Shown: in pieces, positions 34,809 through 44,122 of the stretch
How positions within the stretch are numbered: the first letter of the stretch is position 1
How the letters are laid out: each line of letters opens with the position of its first letter
Assembly: GCA_023957155.1 (NCBI GenBank)
Contig: JAMLHK010000005.1
Location: forward strand, 124,001 to 188,000
DNA length: 64,000 nt
Direction of reading: 5' to 3'
From: Chitinophagaceae bacterium
Lineage (GTDB): Bacteria > Bacteroidota > Bacteroidia > Chitinophagales > Chitinophagaceae
The notes under the pieces: generated by a model
What the model saw: the letters and a program-made list of their open reading frames with translations, nothing else
Told to the model about the DNA's origin: nothing
Database searches by the model: none
Made by a program: the position numbers and the translations under genes

Positions 34809-35279
34809 ATGGCATTAACGATCGGATCAAAAGCGCCTGATTTTACATTGATCAATACCGAAAAGAAAGAAGTTTCCTTAAAGGATTTTGCAGGTAAAAC
34901 TTTAGTGATCAACTTTTTTCCTGCCGCTTTTACAGGAGTGTGCACCGAGCAGATGTGCAGCAACCGTGATGACCAGAGCTTTTACAGCAAACTGGGGGCA
35001 TCGGTAGTTGGCGTTTCAGTTGACATGCCTTTTACGCTTGGGGTATTTAAAACGCAGAACAATATCAATTTTGACCTCTTGTCTGACTTCAATAAAGAAA
35101 TGATCAAAGCGTATGACATGTACCTGGAAGATTTTGTACTCGGTCTGAAAGGCGTGGCAAAAAGAGGGGTAACCGTAGTAGACGGCAGCGGCACGGTAGT
35201 ATATGCGGAAGAAACGGCAAACCCGGGAACACAGGTAAATTTTGAGGCACTGAAAGCGGCGCTGGAAAAGATCAGGTAG
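34809..35279 (+). CDS. Peroxiredoxin (AhpC/TSA, BCP-like)
   Basis: 156 residues from ATG 34809 (MALTIGSKAPDFTLINTEKK); the longer reading from 34641 starts in a repeat and is not family-like. The peroxidatic Cys is at 45 in PAAFTGVCTEQMC; a second Cys at 50 has the C-x4-C spacing of BCP-type atypical 2-Cys enzymes. Reduces hydroperoxides in the cytosol. A TAACTTCG element at 34781-34788, close to the Bacteroidota -7 consensus, may be its promoter. Confidence 0.92.
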   Translation: MALTIGSKAPDFTLINTEKKEVSLKDFAGKTLVINFFPAAFTGVCTEQMCSNRDDQSFYSKLGASVVGVSVDMPFTLGVFKTQNNINFDLLSDFNKEMIKAYDMYLEDFVLGLKGVAKRGVTVVDGSGTVVYAEETANPGTQVNFEALKAALEKIR

Positions 35280-35313
35280 GCTGGTATAGAAGTGAATAAG
35301 TGAATAGTGAAGG

Positions 35314-35650
35314 CCCGCCGGACTAAGTCAGTCAGGCGGGTCTGAACGCTATCCGGGTGAGTAGTGAAGTTGACTGCCGGCTGTTAATGGCTGATAGCAA
35401 TAGAGTACCTTTGGATAAAAAAAGCCCGAAAAGGGAATGCCAAATAACAAGAGATCAAATAACAAGAGATCAAATAAATCAGAAATCAACAAATCAGAAA
35501 TCTGAAAGAGGCTATGAGCTTTTGGCACTCAGCCATCTCACCTGAAACCTCTCAAAATATCAAGAACCAAAAGACAAGATCCGATCAACCCCGAAGGTCA
35601 ATGACGAAATCAGAAATCAACAAATCAACAATCAGAAAGTAGCTGTCGGC
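35314..35650. repeat. Repeat-rich intergenic region between peroxiredoxin and MFS genes
   Basis: The 517-bp gap 35280-35796 holds no gene. CCCGCC (35314-35319) and GGCGGG (35335-35340) form a hairpin just past the peroxiredoxin stop. AAATAACAAGAGATC occurs as two perfect tandem copies (35442-35456 and 35457-35471). The 20-mer at 35477-35496 recurs exactly at 35608-35627. Beyond that, 35650-35760 repeats words such as CCTGAAACCTGC. A TACCTTCG element at 35778-35785 may be the promoter of the MFS gene. Confidence 0.8.
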
Positions 35651-35796
35651 TGTGAGTTTCCAGTGATCAGCGATCTACCTTGTTCCCTGAAACCTGCGCC
35701 CTGAGACTTGCAGCCTGCAACCTCACCATCGCCTATTGCCGCTCATTCCCATCTCCTGCTCACATTTTAAACTTTCTTACCTTCGTCTATTAATTC

Positions 35797-36978
35797 ATGG
35801 CGAGTATTGAAAAAAAAGAAAGGCTCTGGAATAAAAATTTTATCATAGCCTGTCTCACTTATTTTTTGGTTGCCTGCTCCTTTAATCTTTTAATGCCAAC
35901 CATTCCGCTCTTTTTATCGGGAGAGTTGGGGGTGTCTCCTTCTAAGATCGGAGTGGTGCTGTCATCCTATGCCGCAGCCCTTTTAATTATCCGCCCGTTC
36001 AGCGGGTATTTGGTGGATGTGTATGCAAGAAAGCCGCTCTTTGTATTGGGAATCAGCCTGTTTGTGCTGACGTTTGCCGGCTATTATTTTGCCGTATCGG
36101 TTTTGTTTTTTATTGTGCTGCGGTTTGTGCATGGACTGTTCTGGGGTTTGTCCACGGTTTCTGCAAATACCGTAGCTATTGACATCATTCCCGCATCGCG
36201 GCGTGCGGAAGGAGTGGGTTATTTTGGAGTAAATATCAATATCGCTATGGCAATAGCACCCTATATTGCAGTGAAGATCTATGATGCCTATCATTTCAGC
36301 GCATTGATCTCATCCGCCCTGTTTATGGGGTCCCTCTCCATTATAGCTTCTCTCTTCATTAAAGTGCCATACAGGAAAAAGTTAGACAAGGTTCCGCCGA
36401 TTTCGCCTGACCGGTTTATTTTGGTGAGGGCTATTCCTATTTTCCTGAATCAGCTGCTGCTGTCTTTCGGCTGGGGTACGCTGGTGGCCTTTGCTGTTTT
36501 ATACGGGAAGAGAATAGGCATCCAAAATTCAGGCATATTCTTTCTTTTTTTAGCGGGCGGAATTGTATTCTCCAGGGTTACTTCCGGCAAGCTTGTTGAC
36601 CGCGGTTATCTCCACCAGGTAATGGCCGTGGCCATACTGCTGATCAGCGGGGGATATGTGGGTTTCGCCCTGGTGCATGACATATATGTGTATTGCATTG
36701 CTGCTTTTTTGATCGGTACGGGATACGGAACGCTCTTCCCGGCCTTGCAGACCATTTATATCAATATGGCGCCGGCTTCCAAACGCGGTACGGCCAATTC
36801 TACCTATTTAACCGGCTTTGACCTGGGTATTGGTACCGGGATGCTGACAGGCGCCTGGTTGGCCGGCATTTTTGGATTTGCCAACATGTTCCTGATTACA
36901 GGAGGATTGAGTTTTGTTGCGCTCTTTATTTATTGGTTTAATTCGAGAAAAGTATATGAAAAGGGCCGCCTCGTTTAA
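35797..36978 (+). CDS. Major facilitator superfamily transporter
   Basis: 393 residues with twelve predicted helices. The first half shows PTIPLFLSGELGVSPSKIGVVLSSYAAALLI and the loop motif GYLVDVYARKPLF, a variant of the MFS motif between helices 2 and 3; the equivalent loop in the second half is SGKLVDRGYLHQ. The layout suits a drug/metabolite efflux type proton antiporter of the inner membrane; substrate unknown. Single gene, preceded by repeat-rich DNA. Confidence 0.92.
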   Translation: MASIEKKERLWNKNFIIACLTYFLVACSFNLLMPTIPLFLSGELGVSPSKIGVVLSSYAAALLIIRPFSGYLVDVYARKPLFVLGISLFVLTFAGYYFAVSVLFFIVLRFVHGLFWGLSTVSANTVAIDIIPASRRAEGVGYFGVNINIAMAIAPYIAVKIYDAYHFSALISSALFMGSLSIIASLFIKVPYRKKLDKVPPISPDRFILVRAIPIFLNQLLLSFGWGTLVAFAVLYGKRIGIQNSGIFFLFLAGGIVFSRVTSGKLVDRGYLHQVMAVAILLISGGYVGFALVHDIYVYCIAAFLIGTGYGTLFPALQTIYINMAPASKRGTANSTYLTGFDLGIGTGMLTGAWLAGIFGFANMFLITGGLSFVALFIYWFNSRKVYEKGRLV

Positions 36979-37081
36979 CGATAAAGTTCAGCCGGAATCT
37001 TACAGCATTTTACCACACGAATACCTGCTAAATAATGTGTAAATAACCTAAAAGGACATTGTAAATAAATTTCCTCCGGTC

Positions 37082-39247
37082 TTAAGGTTGCTTCACCAGC
37101 TTTAATTCTTTGATGATATGATCTGCCCCGCCCAGTTTATCAATGCACCATAATACATAACGTATATCCACACAAATGCTCCGGTTCATGTCTTTGTCGA
37201 AGGCGAGCTTATGACTTAATGCTTCGTAGTTGCCATCGAAAGCCAGCCCGATCAGGTTACCGTTCGCATCTATTACCGGGGAGCCCGAATTACCTCCGGT
37301 AATATCATTATTGGTAATAAAACATACCACCAGGTCGTTCAGTCTTTTGTCAATATACTGCCCAAAATCTTTCTTCTTTACCAGTTCAACTAATTTGGGC
37401 GGAAGATCAAATTCATAATCACCCGGGATATACTTTTCCATAACCCCCTTCATGGTGCATACCACATCGTATTTTACCCCGTCTCTCGGGCTATAGCTTT
37501 TTACATTACCGTAGCTTACCCGCATGGTAAATGTAGCATCGGGGTACATCTTTTTCTGTGGATCCATTTGCATCACACCTTTCAGGTATAGGCGGCCGAG
37601 ATCATTATTCCGGGTATTGAACCGTTGAAAAAGCGGCTCGTATTTAGTATTATAATTCTTTACAAAACCACCAGCATAGATATATGCGGGATCATTTTGA
37701 AGCGTTACGGCATCCGGTCTGTTCAGGAATGCCTCCCATTTTGCATCGTTTAAAAAGATCGTATTGCTGAATACCGCCTTAGCCCAGGTTTGATAAGTAC
37801 CCGCATCGTTCAGGTTGCCATAAGCGGCTTTTGTTTTTTCATAAAAACCTGCAGGATGCTGTGCTTTATCTATATCGGTATAGAACATCCGGCATGTGGC
37901 AGCCATGATGGTTTGGTCGGAAACAATATTTTCGCTATCCCTGAATTTTTTCCTTGCTGCATCCGCTGCTTCAAGTCCCTGCTTAACGGCTGCTGCATCT
38001 GCGCCCTGTTTAAGCATATCGCTTTCCAGCTTTATCAGCGTAGAGGCAAACCTGGCTAAGGGAGAACCGAGGATACCCTCGTTGATGTATACCCTGTGCT
38101 TGGCATAGGGTTTCCAGGCGTCATATACTTTGGGCCATTCCGTAAATATATTTTCAAATTCAGGGTTGCCTTTTGCCCATTGTATAAAGCGGGCTTCTTC
38201 TTCCTGCTTTTTTTCATAGGTGTGATATTTCAGCAGTTGCCGGGTTTCCCCATCGTAAAATTTCCAGTAGTTGGCCACACTTGCATAAGCGGGCGCTAAC
38301 CGCAGCTTTACGGCCGGGTCTTTTTTCATTTCTTCAAACATCGCTTTCAGACGTACATCCCGGAGGTTAACGAGGCTGGGGTTGCTGATGTCTGTTGCCA
38401 GTTTTATACCGTAAGAAGTTTCATATCGGTTCGTGCTGCCGGGATAACCATAAATCATAGCATAATCGCCGTCTTTCACTCCTTTAATGGAAACGGGTAA
38501 AAAATATTTGGGCTTAAGGGGTATATTATCTGCAGCATAAGCAGCCGGTTCACCATTGGGGCCCGCATATACACGGAATACTGAAAAGTCACCGGTATGC
38601 CGCGGCCACTCCCAATTGTCGGTATCACCGCCAAATTTACCCACGCTTTCCGGAGGGGTACCAACCAGCCGGATGTCATTGTATTGCTGGTATACAAAAA
38701 CAAGGAATTGATTTCCTTTAAAAAGTGCACTTACCCTGGCCTGTATATGTTTTAGCGGATCGGAATATTTTTCATTGACCTGTGCTATAAGCGCTGTTTG
38801 TTTTTTGGCGCGATCTTCCACGCTTAGTCCCTCTAACTCAGGTGCGATCTCTGAGGTTACGTCTTCTATTTTCAGCAGGAACTGAACGCTTAGTCCTGCT
38901 GCCGGAATTTCCTGCTTTTTATTGTAAGCCCAGAAGCCGTCACGCAGGTAGTTGTGCTGGAGATCACTGGCAGCTGCTATAGCGCTGTAACCGCAATGAT
39001 GATTGGTGAACAGCAGTCCTTCATTGCTTACCATTTCACCCGTACATCCACCACCGAAAATTACAATGGCATCTTTTATTGATGCTTTGTTGATGCTGTA
39101 TAATTGCTCGGAGCTGAGCTTAAGACCCTGCTTTACCATATCGGCATATACCTGTTTGCCGAGCAGCAGGGGCAACCACATGCCTTCATCGGCATAGGTT
39201 CTGCTAAAAGAAATGAACAGTACTGCCGTAATAAGGAACTTCTTCAT
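37082..39247 (-). CDS. S46 family dipeptidyl peptidase (DPP7-like)
   Basis: 721 residues from ATG 39247 (MKKFLITAVLFISFSRTYA is the signal peptide); the 8-residue upstream extension is discarded. Serine exopeptidase of clan PA working in the periplasm. Catalytic residues: His in TNHHCGY, Asp in DTDNWEWPRH, Ser in GGNSGSPV. Eighteen residues past the Ser is Gly (FDGNY); DPP11 has Arg at this position and DPP7 has Gly, so preference for hydrophobic P1 residues rather than Asp/Glu is expected. Such enzymes feed amino-acid catabolism. Single gene. Confidence 0.95.
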   Translation of the reverse strand: MKKFLITAVLFISFSRTYADEGMWLPLLLGKQVYADMVKQGLKLSSEQLYSINKASIKDAIVIFGGGCTGEMVSNEGLLFTNHHCGYSAIAAASDLQHNYLRDGFWAYNKKQEIPAAGLSVQFLLKIEDVTSEIAPELEGLSVEDRAKKQTALIAQVNEKYSDPLKHIQARVSALFKGNQFLVFVYQQYNDIRLVGTPPESVGKFGGDTDNWEWPRHTGDFSVFRVYAGPNGEPAAYAADNIPLKPKYFLPVSIKGVKDGDYAMIYGYPGSTNRYETSYGIKLATDISNPSLVNLRDVRLKAMFEEMKKDPAVKLRLAPAYASVANYWKFYDGETRQLLKYHTYEKKQEEEARFIQWAKGNPEFENIFTEWPKVYDAWKPYAKHRVYINEGILGSPLARFASTLIKLESDMLKQGADAAAVKQGLEAADAARKKFRDSENIVSDQTIMAATCRMFYTDIDKAQHPAGFYEKTKAAYGNLNDAGTYQTWAKAVFSNTIFLNDAKWEAFLNRPDAVTLQNDPAYIYAGGFVKNYNTKYEPLFQRFNTRNNDLGRLYLKGVMQMDPQKKMYPDATFTMRVSYGNVKSYSPRDGVKYDVVCTMKGVMEKYIPGDYEFDLPPKLVELVKKKDFGQYIDKRLNDLVVCFITNNDITGGNSGSPVIDANGNLIGLAFDGNYEALSHKLAFDKDMNRSICVDIRYVLWCIDKLGGADHIIKELKLVKQP

Positions 39248-39324
39248 AGTGCTTTCAATTTTACATAACAAACCTACTGCAAAATTTTTTTAAGCGAAAC
39301 AATGAAGAAGGTAAAGATGCACGC

Positions 39325-40689
39325 TTAAAAAGAATAGCCGGCAAGATCAGAGAGGGCTGCCGTAGATTGTTCGCCGGTTCCGAGCTTTTTTATGATACAG
39401 GTATTGCTTTCCAGTTCGCGGCTGCCGATCATTACGGCGTAAGCGATATGCTTTTTTTCAGCGTATTTGAACTGCCTGTCAAATTTAGCCTGCTGGTGGT
39501 ATAGCTCACACGATATGCCTTTATCCCGCAGTTGCTGCATGAGGGTGAATGCTTTTTTGCTTTCCGCCTCACCTAAGTTAAAAAACAATACCTGTGTGCC
39601 GCTATGCACTTCCTGCGGAAATAATTTCAGTTCTTCCATTACATCGTATATCCTGTCAATACCGAATGAAATGCCTACCCCGGGAATGCCGGGTACGCCA
39701 AATAAGCCGGTAAGATCATCATAACGTCCGCCACCGCCAATACTGCCCATTTGAACATCACGGGCTTTTACTTCAAAAATAATTCCCGTATAATAATTCA
39801 ATCCTCTCGCTAAGGTAAAATCAACGACCGGCGGTTTAATGTGGGCGGACGAGGGGTGCTGTAAAATATATTCGATCTCCCCGATACCTTCCGCTCCTGC
39901 CTGTGTGGCGCCAAGCAGTTCTTTTATCGCGGTTATCTTTTGGGTATTATCGCCGTCAATGCGCAGGTATTCGCTGATAGTTGCTACCTGTTTTTTATCT
40001 AATTCTCTCTGGAGCAATTCTTCCTGTACCTTTTCAATCCCGATCTTATCTAACTTATCAATCGCAATGGTGATATCTGTTAATTTGTCTGTACCACCGC
40101 ATAATTCAGCCAATGCAGATAATATTTTCCGGCTGTTGATCTTTATGTCAACCTCCATTTTCAATTTTCCGAATACGGTGGCATATATATTGACAAGCTC
40201 CACTTCATTTAATAGGGAAGTACTGCCTACCACATCCGCATCACACTGGAAAAATTCGCGGTATCTTCCTTTTTGCGGACGGTCGGCACGCCATACCGGC
40301 TGCACCTGGTAGCGTCTAAACGGGAAGGTGAGCTGCCCGTGGTTCATGGCTACGTAACGGGCAAAAGGAATCGTGAGGTCATATTTCAATGCCCGTTCGG
40401 TAAGGTGCTTATCATTCTTCCCCTGTAACACATTTTCAAAAGCAAGCTTTGCCTTATCTATATTTTTAGGGTCGTTCAGTCCGTTATTCAGGATCTTAAA
40501 AATAAGTTTATCACCTTCTTCTCCATACTTTCCCATCAGGGTGTCTAAGTTTTCCATGGCAGGTGTTTCCAATGGCCCAAAACCGTATAGCTCAAATACA
40601 TTTTTTATAGTATGGATAATATGATTTCTTTTCCGGACAACATTGGCGCCGAAATCCCTGGTACCCTGTGGAATGGAAACTTTACTCAT
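39325..40689 (-). CDS. hisS: Histidyl-tRNA synthetase
   Basis: 454 residues from ATG 40689 (MSKVSIPQGTRDFG); the upstream in-frame ATG at 40767 would add residues unlike the family. Class II motifs: motif 2 in FRRYQVQPVWRADRPQKGRYREFFQCD, the HisA motif ARGLNYYTG, and motif 3 in GVGISFGIDRIYDV. The C-terminal anticodon-binding domain covers about 360-454. Charges tRNA-His. 25 bp downstream of a phosphatase gene, probably the same transcript. Confidence 0.96.
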   Translation of the reverse strand: MSKVSIPQGTRDFGANVVRKRNHIIHTIKNVFELYGFGPLETPAMENLDTLMGKYGEEGDKLIFKILNNGLNDPKNIDKAKLAFENVLQGKNDKHLTERALKYDLTIPFARYVAMNHGQLTFPFRRYQVQPVWRADRPQKGRYREFFQCDADVVGSTSLLNEVELVNIYATVFGKLKMEVDIKINSRKILSALAELCGGTDKLTDITIAIDKLDKIGIEKVQEELLQRELDKKQVATISEYLRIDGDNTQKITAIKELLGATQAGAEGIGEIEYILQHPSSAHIKPPVVDFTLARGLNYYTGIIFEVKARDVQMGSIGGGGRYDDLTGLFGVPGIPGVGISFGIDRIYDVMEELKLFPQEVHSGTQVLFFNLGEAESKKAFTLMQQLRDKGISCELYHQQAKFDRQFKYAEKKHIAYAVMIGSRELESNTCIIKKLGTGEQSTAALSDLAGYSF

Positions 40690-40714
40690 ACGGTTTGAAT
40701 ATGGGAAAAAATAT

Positions 40715-41182
40715 TTATTTTGACAATAGAGCGTAATGTTCAATGATCTTATTGCAGGCTTTGTCAATCATGTCAAAGACCTGGTGATAGTCTGCCTCCG
40801 GTCCATACCAGGGATCCGGTACATCTATACTGCGGCCGGGATATACTTCATCCATCAGCAGCTTTACCTTTTTCGGGTTGTATGCGTTGCCTGTCCTCCA
40901 TTTTATATCGTCAATTACATCTTCAGCCATGGCATAGATCATATCAAACACCTGAAAATCATTGCCGGTAATATTTCTTGCGCTTTGCCGGCTGATATCT
41001 ATACCGTGCATTAAAGCTACTTTTTGCGACAGGCGATGGGGGGCTTCGCCGACATGATACCCGTTGGTGCCGGCGCTGTCTACGGTCCAGTTCAATTGTG
41101 CCTGTTGGACTTTATATTCCATAATACCTTCCGCCAGCGGACTTCTGCATATATTACCCAGGCATACCATTAATATCTTCAT
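40715..41182 (-). CDS. Low-molecular-weight protein-tyrosine phosphatase
   Basis: 155 residues from ATG 41182 (MKILMVCLGNICRSPLAEG). The P-loop CLGNICRS (C-x5-R-S, Cys 7, Arg 13) and the acid loop DVPDPWYG near 126 are both intact, so the enzyme should be active. Cytosolic; in other bacteria such enzymes act on tyrosine kinases of polysaccharide export or on arsenate-like substrates. Transcribed with hisS downstream. The gap of 25 bp has no promoter-like motif. Confidence 0.94.
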   Translation of the reverse strand: MKILMVCLGNICRSPLAEGIMEYKVQQAQLNWTVDSAGTNGYHVGEAPHRLSQKVALMHGIDISRQSARNITGNDFQVFDMIYAMAEDVIDDIKWRTGNAYNPKKVKLLMDEVYPGRSIDVPDPWYGPEADYHQVFDMIDKACNKIIEHYALLSK

Positions 41183-41242
41183 AGTAAAAAATCCCGGCAA
41201 AGGTAACCCTTAGGATTTGAGATTTGAAATTGGAGATGGGAT

Positions 41243-41279
41243 GCGGTCGGTACCCGACATAAGGAGGGTCAGACCGCAT
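41243..41279. repeat. 37-bp REP-like palindromic element, copy 1
   Basis: GCGGTCGG at the left and GTCAGACCGCAT at the right form a hairpin (GCGGTC/GACCGC core, extended to GATGCGGTC/GACCGCATC using the flanks). The same ends with the same 37-nt length recur at 57274-57310, so this is a dispersed repeat. The middles differ. It lies between the phosphatase and hexosaminidase genes. Confidence 0.75.
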
Positions 41280-41361
41280 CTTGCGATTCCGGATTTTATT
41301 GGATTTTTATGATTGGACTCTCTACCACCCGGATCTTCTTCCAGTCGGGGGACGTATTACA

Positions 41362-43983
41362 TCAGTTCAGCTTTTGCTTTGGGGATCCTTCCTGCACTAC
41401 GGTTCTTCCGGCTTTTCCTGCGGCATCGAATGTTTTAAATTGCAGCGTGCCGGTTGCGGGAACAGGTCCGTTATATAGGGCTGATTGCTGTGTGGGCTCG
41501 GTACCATCCGTGGTATAGTGAATGCGGATACCCGGTAAAGCTACATTCGCTTTTGCCTGTCCTTTTTCTATAATGACTCCTGCCGGTGGTACACGGTATG
41601 CATACCCGTTATTGGTATGCGCCAGCCTGGGAAATTCTTTTTGGGCAATGGTATTGGCAAACCGGTTCCATCCCTCATTGATGTTTTTAAGGCGAAGCTC
41701 ACGGTTACTTTGCGTTTCCCATTTTCTTTCGGGCGACCAGGCACTTTCGGCAAAGCCGATCAGCTTGGGAAGCATATAATATTCCAGCATATCCCTGCCT
41801 TTTATGGTTTCACTCCAAAGCTGGGCTTCCACACCGATAATATTTTTTCTTGCTTCGGGTTTTATGCTTTCCCATTTGGAAGAGGGGCTATCCCAGAACA
41901 GTTCATTGCCCATGGATCCTTTTAGTGTGGTATTAAACATATTGTAAGGCGCAAACGTCCAGGCATTCCTGGTATCAATAAATCCAGCCCAGTATAAGCC
42001 CGGCTCTTTGGGATCATTGCTATAAGCCAGGTCAAAATAAAAATTGGATACATTGCACAGCACTACCTTATAGCCGGCATTGGCCAGCCTGTACCCGAGA
42101 TCAGGATAGTCGAACAGGTTGTTCCATATATAGGATACCACATTTTTATTTGCAAATTCCGGGTTGGGAATGTACTTGCCTGTAGCATCTTTGATTAAAG
42201 CCACTTCTTCCCATCCGTGTATTTCAAGGTTTCTCTTTTCCATACGCTTTAGCAGCTCACCGAAGAAATAGGCCTGCAGGTTCTTGGGGTCTTTGATCTC
42301 AGGGTGTTTACTTAAGAGCTCCAGCGCTTCCGGCGATTGTGTCCACGCACCTTCGGCTACCTCATCCCCGCCGGCATGGAATACATCCATCTTTAAACCT
42401 GCTTCTTCATACATCTTTGCAAATTCGTCCACCACTTTTTCATAAAAGCGATAGGTGGATTCACGGCTGACATTTACTACATTATCTTTAAACATTTGAG
42501 CAGACAGGTATACGGATTTATCTTCCGGATCAATCAAACGGTATTCGTTTGCTTCTGCTTCTTTCCCTTCTTTCATTAAACGTTGGTAGCGGGCTTCCAT
42601 TGATTTGATAGCGGCACGTGCGTGACCGGGGAAGTTCAGCTCGGGGATAACCTTGATATGACGATCTTTGGCATATTTTAATATTTCGATGAAATCTTTC
42701 CTCGTGTAATACCCGCTTCCATGATCGTTTTTATCATAGGCAAACGGGCCTGATCCGTAAGCCGGGTGAAGTGCAGGAACGTTTATGCTGCTTACATGCT
42801 TACGCTGTGCGCCCACTTCTGTTAGCTCGGGTAAACCGGGGATCTCTACCCGCCACCCTTCATCTTCAGAAGTGTATAGCAGAAAATGATTCAGCTTGTA
42901 CTGTGCCATTACATCCAGCACCCTGAAGATGGTTTCTTTTTCCTGGAAATTGCGGCATACATCAAGATGTAAGCTGCGGAATCCAAAGCGCGGGGCATCA
43001 TCAATGGTTACAAAGGGAATATGCACCGCTGTGCTTTTATCGAGATACACCTGGCTGGGAATAAGCGCCAGCAGGCTCTGAATGCCGTAAAAGGCGCCTG
43101 CTGCATCTATCCCGGTAATAACAATACCTTCTTCGTTTATGGTTAAACGATAGGATTCTGCTTTTTGCTCTTTGAAAGCAGACGGATCAACCGATAAGTA
43201 TATGCCTTTACTTTCCGCCTTGCCTTCGCTGACAGCGAAGTCCTTCCCGGTTATTTCTTTCAGTTTGGCAGATAATATACCGGCTTCATTTTTCAATGAC
43301 GAAGTATAATGAATCGCATTTCCATCCAGTGTGAAATGACCATTGGCTTTTGAAAAATGAGCGGGAGTGGGAATAATCGGTAATAGCTGGTCAGGATTTA
43401 AAACAGAAAGAGAGGCATTTTCCTGGTAAGTTTTGGCAGCGGAAGCCGGAGCTTCCAGGTCTGCCGTGCCCCTTAATAATTGTTCCCTGCGGGTAAAAGG
43501 AATAAGGGTGTAATCCTCAATCCTGGCAATGCGTTCTTCTTTACCCCCGGCATCATAAAAAACAATATAGATCCCTAATGGCTGGTCGGTTTCCTTTATT
43601 CTGCCCTCTGTGGCTTTATAAAGGATGTCAATAGAGTCGCCTGCAGGTAGTGAGAAACCCGCATTGGGAGACAATTTATACCAATCGCCGTTGAGATGTT
43701 CAAGTGTGGCAGGCTGGGGAGAGTCGGGAGAGGCTACCGGGCTGGGAGCAATGGAGAAGAAAATAGCCCAGTTTTTATCGGTAAGCGCCTGTTCGTTCTT
43801 ATTGATGAGTTGTATTCTTGCAGTGTAGGTCTGAACAGGTTCAGAGAAATTACTCACCAGCTCCCATTTCATACCGATGGCGGCAATATCATCCTGTTTT
43901 ATTTCTGTTGACTGCTGCTGGCGGCAGGAAATAAAAATAATAAGGGTAAGAAACAGCGGGAAGAAGTGTTTGAATGATTTCAT
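41362..43983 (-). CDS. Beta-N-acetylhexosaminidase, glycoside hydrolase family 20 lipoprotein
   Basis: 873 residues from ATG 43983; an in-frame ATG at 43995 is possible. Lipobox FISC near residue 20. An N-terminal carbohydrate-binding-like domain (about 30-170) precedes a GH20b domain (about 195-330) and the catalytic barrel (about 335-690). The catalytic pair is Asp-Glu in HAGGDEVAEGAW. A C-terminal Fn3/chitobiase-like domain includes RIHYTTDGTEPTQ. Releases terminal GlcNAc/GalNAc by substrate-assisted catalysis, likely at the cell surface or periplasm, in chitin or glycan breakdown. Single gene; the start of the 44123 gene on the same strand is 1.3 kb upstream. Confidence 0.95.
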   Translation of the reverse strand: MKSFKHFFPLFLTLIIFISCRQQQSTEIKQDDIAAIGMKWELVSNFSEPVQTYTARIQLINKNEQALTDKNWAIFFSIAPSPVASPDSPQPATLEHLNGDWYKLSPNAGFSLPAGDSIDILYKATEGRIKETDQPLGIYIVFYDAGGKEERIARIEDYTLIPFTRREQLLRGTADLEAPASAAKTYQENASLSVLNPDQLLPIIPTPAHFSKANGHFTLDGNAIHYTSSLKNEAGILSAKLKEITGKDFAVSEGKAESKGIYLSVDPSAFKEQKAESYRLTINEEGIVITGIDAAGAFYGIQSLLALIPSQVYLDKSTAVHIPFVTIDDAPRFGFRSLHLDVCRNFQEKETIFRVLDVMAQYKLNHFLLYTSEDEGWRVEIPGLPELTEVGAQRKHVSSINVPALHPAYGSGPFAYDKNDHGSGYYTRKDFIEILKYAKDRHIKVIPELNFPGHARAAIKSMEARYQRLMKEGKEAEANEYRLIDPEDKSVYLSAQMFKDNVVNVSRESTYRFYEKVVDEFAKMYEEAGLKMDVFHAGGDEVAEGAWTQSPEALELLSKHPEIKDPKNLQAYFFGELLKRMEKRNLEIHGWEEVALIKDATGKYIPNPEFANKNVVSYIWNNLFDYPDLGYRLANAGYKVVLCNVSNFYFDLAYSNDPKEPGLYWAGFIDTRNAWTFAPYNMFNTTLKGSMGNELFWDSPSSKWESIKPEARKNIIGVEAQLWSETIKGRDMLEYYMLPKLIGFAESAWSPERKWETQSNRELRLKNINEGWNRFANTIAQKEFPRLAHTNNGYAYRVPPAGVIIEKGQAKANVALPGIRIHYTTDGTEPTQQSALYNGPVPATGTLQFKTFDAAGKAGRTVVQEGSPKQKLN

Positions 43984-44122
43984 ATCGAAGTGCATTGAAA
44001 TGGTAAAGATAAGGTTGAAAGAGATATATGTCGCGGGATTATACTATATTCTGCAAGTGTATTTATGCATGACATCGTTAATGTAAAAGCGGGTTATGGC
44101 AATGATATACCGGTTACGCCTC

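Noticed and set aside
35357-35545. 62-residue reading in the repeat-rich gap
   Set aside because: Made of the tandem repeat words themselves; not a protein.
35442-35627. Possible CRISPR array
   Set aside because: Repeats are tandem or only two copies, with no regular spacer pattern and no cas genes.
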